From the NCBI GenBank assembly GCA_964226685.1, contig CAXQRU010000001.1, positions 1-8,546 of the forward strand: DNA of 8,546 nt, read 5' to 3'. The stretch's first letter is position 1; each line of letters starts with the position of its first letter. Both the position numbers and the translations under genes were made by a program. The DNA comes from CAXQRU01 sp964226685. Lineage in GTDB: Bacteria; Pseudomonadota; Gammaproteobacteria; Pseudomonadales; Cellvibrionaceae. Positions 6,187-8,546 of the stretch are shown here, in pieces. The notes under the pieces were generated by a model, which made no database searches, had not been told where the DNA came from, and saw only the letters and a list, made by a program, of their open reading frames with translations.

Positions 6187-8022
6187 ATGCCACGTTACCG
6201 ATCAAAAACCACTACATCAGGTCGCAATATGGCCGGTGCGCGCGCCCTTTGGCGAGCCACAGGCATGAAAGATGATGATTTTCAAAAACCTATTATTGCG
6301 GTTGCCAACTCCTTTACCCAATTCGTTCCTGGCCATGTCCATCTAAAGGACATGGGTCAACTGGTCGCCAGAGAGATCGAAAAAGCGGGGGGAGTCGCTA
6401 AGGAGTTTAACACCATTGCAGTGGATGATGGTATCGCTATGGGACATGATGGCATGCTTTATAGCCTCCCTTCGAGAGATATTATTGCCGATTCAGTTGA
6501 ATACATGGTCAATGCCCACTGTGCTGACGCTCTAGTTTGTATATCCAACTGCGATAAAATCACCCCCGGCATGCTCATGGCCGCTATGCGCCTTAACATC
6601 CCCGCTATTTTCGTCTCTGGCGGCCCCATGGAAGCCGGCAAAACCAAGCTTTCCGAGCACAAACTGGATTTAGTTGATGCCATGGTCATCGCCGTGGACG
6701 ACAATGCTGATGAAGAAACCGTTGCTGAATACGAGCGAAGCGCTTGCCCAACCTGCGGCTCATGCTCGGGCATGTTCACCGCTAATTCGATGAACTGCTT
6801 GACCGAAGCACTGGGCCTTAGCCTTCCCGGTAACGGTACCACTCTAGCTACACATTCAGATAGGCGTACCCTGTTTGAAACGGCCGGCCACAAAATTGTC
6901 GAACTCGCCAAACGTTACTATGAAGAAGACGATGAATCAGTTCTACCTAGAAATATCGGCCAGTTAGCTGCATTTAAAAATGCTATGGCGCTCGATATCG
7001 CCATGGGTGGTTCAACCAATACTATCTTACATTTATTGGCGGCGGCTCAAGAAGCTGAACTTGATTTTACGATGAAGGACATTGACGAATTAAGCCATAA
7101 GATTCCACAGCTCTGTAAAGTAGCACCGAACACCCCGAAATATCATATTGAGGATGTTCACCGAGCCGGTGGCGTGATGGCCATTTTGGGCGAATTGGAT
7201 CGTGCTGGCGTGTTGGATACTAGTATCCCCACAGTGCATAGCGCCAGCTTAAAAGAGGCATTAGATCAATGGGATATTATGCGTTCACCAAGCCCAGAAG
7301 TCATACAATTCTTCAAAGCCGGCCCCGCAGGTATTCCTACGCAAACCGCGTTTAGTCAAAGCACTCGCTGGCCAACACTGGATGCCGATCGAGAGCATGG
7401 CTGTATCCGCCATCATGAACATGCATTTAGCCAAGAAGGCGGGCTTGCCGTTTTATATGGCAATATCGCTGAAAAAGGCTGTGTGGTAAAAACGGCTGGC
7501 GTCGATGAAGATATCCTAGTCTTTGAAGGCTCGGCTTATGTTACCGAGTCACAAGATCAAGCGGTTGCAGACATCTTAGACGACAAAGTCAAAGCGGGTG
7601 ATGTGGTGATTGTTCGCTACGAAGGCCCTCGAGGTGGCCCTGGTATGCAAGAGATGCTCTACCCCACTAGTTACATCAAATCTAAAGGCCTGGGTAAGGC
7701 TTGCGCCCTACTGACTGACGGCCGCTTCTCTGGCGGCACCTCGGGCTTATCGATTGGTCATGTGTCACCAGAAGCGGCCGCTGGCGGCGCCATAGGCTTG
7801 ATCAAAACCGGCGATAAAATTCGCATCGACATCCCTAACCGTACTATCAATGTGCTTTTGGATCAGGACGAACTTGACCAACGTCGCACGGAGCAAGACG
7901 CCAAAGGTTGGAAGCCCGTTGAAAGCCGGCCACGTAAAGTCAGCGCAGCGTTAAAAGCTTATGCGTTGTTGGCCACCAGTGCTGACCAAGGCGCGGTTAG
8001 AGATCTCTCAGCTCTAAACTAA
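6187..8022 (+). CDS. ilvD: Dihydroxy-acid dehydratase
   Basis: Dehydrates 2,3-dihydroxy-3-methylbutanoate and its ethyl homologue to the 2-keto acids that lead to valine, leucine and isoleucine (and pantothenate). It is an iron-sulfur enzyme of the cytosol. The 611-residue product is full length (E. coli 616) and collinear with E. coli IlvD. Visible features are the first family signature CDKITPGM (122-129), the cysteine-rich CPTCGSC (187-193), LTDGRFSG (509-516), and the second signature from SGLSIGHVSPEAA (519-531). Residue 49 is Gly rather than the extra Cys found in the stable [2Fe-2S] class, so an oxygen-sensitive E. coli-like [4Fe-4S] enzyme is likely. The start is clear: AGAGG (6175-6179) lies seven bases before the ATG. 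No branched-chain leader peptide is evident upstream. A strong hairpin at 8043-8066 ends the unit. Confidence 0.97.
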   Translation: MPRYRSKTTTSGRNMAGARALWRATGMKDDDFQKPIIAVANSFTQFVPGHVHLKDMGQLVAREIEKAGGVAKEFNTIAVDDGIAMGHDGMLYSLPSRDIIADSVEYMVNAHCADALVCISNCDKITPGMLMAAMRLNIPAIFVSGGPMEAGKTKLSEHKLDLVDAMVIAVDDNADEETVAEYERSACPTCGSCSGMFTANSMNCLTEALGLSLPGNGTTLATHSDRRTLFETAGHKIVELAKRYYEEDDESVLPRNIGQLAAFKNAMALDIAMGGSTNTILHLLAAAQEAELDFTMKDIDELSHKIPQLCKVAPNTPKYHIEDVHRAGGVMAILGELDRAGVLDTSIPTVHSASLKEALDQWDIMRSPSPEVIQFFKAGPAGIPTQTAFSQSTRWPTLDADREHGCIRHHEHAFSQEGGLAVLYGNIAEKGCVVKTAGVDEDILVFEGSAYVTESQDQAVADILDDKVKAGDVVIVRYEGPRGGPGMQEMLYPTSYIKSKGLGKACALLTDGRFSGGTSGLSIGHVSPEAAAGGAIGLIKTGDKIRIDIPNRTINVLLDQDELDQRRTEQDAKGWKPVESRPRKVSAALKAYALLATSADQGAVRDLSALN

Positions 8023-8042
8023 CCAAATAAAGCCTCAATCAA

Positions 8043-8066
8043 AGGTTGGCCTTGGTAGGCCAACCT
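8043..8066 (+). terminator. Probable ilvD terminator hairpin
   Basis: A perfect 9-bp GC-rich stem, AGGTTGGCC and GGCCAACCT, with a six-base loop lies 20 bases after the ilvD stop. The downstream tract is AAAAATTT on the plus strand and TTTGATT on the minus strand, so neither side has a clean T-run. It may serve transcripts from both directions. Confidence 0.6.
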
Positions 8067-8076
8067 AAAAATTTGC

Positions 8077-8460
8077 TTACACCATCTGTGGATTATGGAC
8101 AAACAAATCGAATACTACTGGATCGGCCACCATTTGCGCCGTTGGTCGGGGTAGCATTAATTGGGTTGTTTGCTCCAAATCTCGCCCACAAAGCTCCACT
8201 TGCATGATCCCTCGCATAGCCCGGAACGGGATTGCTGTTCAATGCCGCTTTACTAGCCAACTCGGGCAGCCCGATCACGTTCATGTCGGTGATGTAACAA
8301 CGCCCTAGAAAACCACTTAATTTAACGAGTGGAGACACTTCGTTGATGGTCTCTGACTCGTAGATCAAGCTAAAGCCATGTAATCTCTCGAACAACGAAT
8401 GGTTCGCGATTGTATAGGCATTATTTAAAGAAAAACATACTGCCCTTTAAAAAGCCTCAT
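8077..8460 (-). pseudogene. Possible frameshifted gene remnant after ilvD
   Basis: No single frame covers this stretch, but three minus-strand segments could form one product of about 125 residues. It would open with ATG at 8460 (MRLFKGQYVF), move to the neighbouring frame at a five-T run near 8430, run through SLNNAYTIANHSLFERLHGF and onward, then shift back near 8235 to a segment ending LFVHNPQMV at 8077. The first and last segments share a frame, so the two shifts would compensate. The final stop is 11 bases from the 8043-8066 hairpin. I recognise no family. Chance open frames are a real alternative. Confidence 0.22.
8093..8395 (-). CDS. Doubtful hypothetical protein downstream of ilvD
   Basis: A 100-residue frame opening with TTG and lacking a ribosome site. 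The frame stays open upstream to a TAA at 8447-8449, but without any ATG. The first half (FERLHGFSLIYESETINEV to LPELASKAALN) looks plausibly protein-like. The second half is rich in Asn, Gly and Ser and competes with a more balanced overlapping frame that ends at 8077. No signal peptide, membrane segment or known motif is seen. It could be a genuine small protein, the middle part of a frameshifted gene, or a chance frame. Outside it, 8396-8511 is AT-rich and shows nothing else recognisable. Confidence 0.3.
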   Translation of the reverse strand: MFERLHGFSLIYESETINEVSPLVKLSGFLGRCYITDMNVIGLPELASKAALNSNPVPGYARDHASGALWARFGANNPINATPTNGANGGRSSSIRFVCP

Positions 8461-8511
8461 TGATTCTTTATGCATATCAGAAGGGCAAAAAGGTGGTTTA
8501 TACTTCCTATC

Positions 8512-8546
8512 AGATCGGAAGAGCGTCGTGTCGGGAAAGAGTGTAT
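8512..8546 (+). other. Illumina universal adapter, reverse complement (non-genomic)
   Basis: The sequence matches the standard AGATCGGAAGAGCGTCGTGT adapter start, then GGGAAAGAGTGTA, with mismatches at 8532 (C for A) and at the last base. This is library sequence; native sequence ends at about 8511. Confidence 0.97.

Noticed and set aside
6459..6911. Minus-strand 150-codon frame inside ilvD
   Set aside because: Shadow of the conserved iron-sulfur region of ilvD on the opposite strand.
8096..8155. Plus-strand 19-codon frame starting at ATG near 8096
   Set aside because: Too short, with no ribosome site and no support; overlaps the doubtful minus-strand frames.

Overview
This window is an 8.47 kb stretch of bacterial chromosome (about 42-8511) with Illumina-type library adapter sequence at both ends (1-41 and 8512-8546). 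The protein sequences point to a gammaproteobacterium. The Dxs resembles Pseudomonas-type and Cellvibrionales-type enzymes, IlvD is close to the E. coli form, and the BON-LysM, PilZ and PIN-PhoH proteins all fit that class. A marine or other environmental origin is a guess. Base composition is moderate and fairly even across the main genes, with no transposase, integrase, tRNA, rRNA or CRISPR array.

Layout, left to right. A minus-strand PIN-PhoH ATPase/ribonuclease gene (58-1443) is preceded by a 259-base gap that contains several inverted repeats. Next is a 66-residue uncharacterised minus-strand protein (1703-1903) with its own promoter and a hairpin after its stop. Diverging from it is dxs (2055-3914), whose stop codon overlaps the start of a small outer-membrane-type lipoprotein (3911-4408). 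A BON-LysM protein of the YgaU/Kbp type follows (4475-4918). It converges, with only 4 bases between the stop codons, on a minus-strand pair: a small protein with a signal peptide and one membrane segment (5616-6008), followed by a YcgR-like PilZ protein (4923-5579). A divergent control region (6009-6186) separates this pair from ilvD (6187-8022), which ends at a strong hairpin. The last 0.45 kb holds only a doubtful minus-strand reading frame that may be a frameshifted gene remnant.

Functionally this is mostly housekeeping: isoprenoid precursor synthesis (Dxs), branched-chain amino acid synthesis (IlvD), RNA metabolism (PIN-PhoH), and envelope or second-messenger functions (lipoprotein, BON-LysM, PilZ with its membrane partner). 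I see no defence or mobile system. The parts most worth a second look are the lipoprotein overlapping dxs, the membrane-protein/PilZ pair with a hairpin between them, the structured gap upstream of phoH, and the frame-switching remnant after ilvD.
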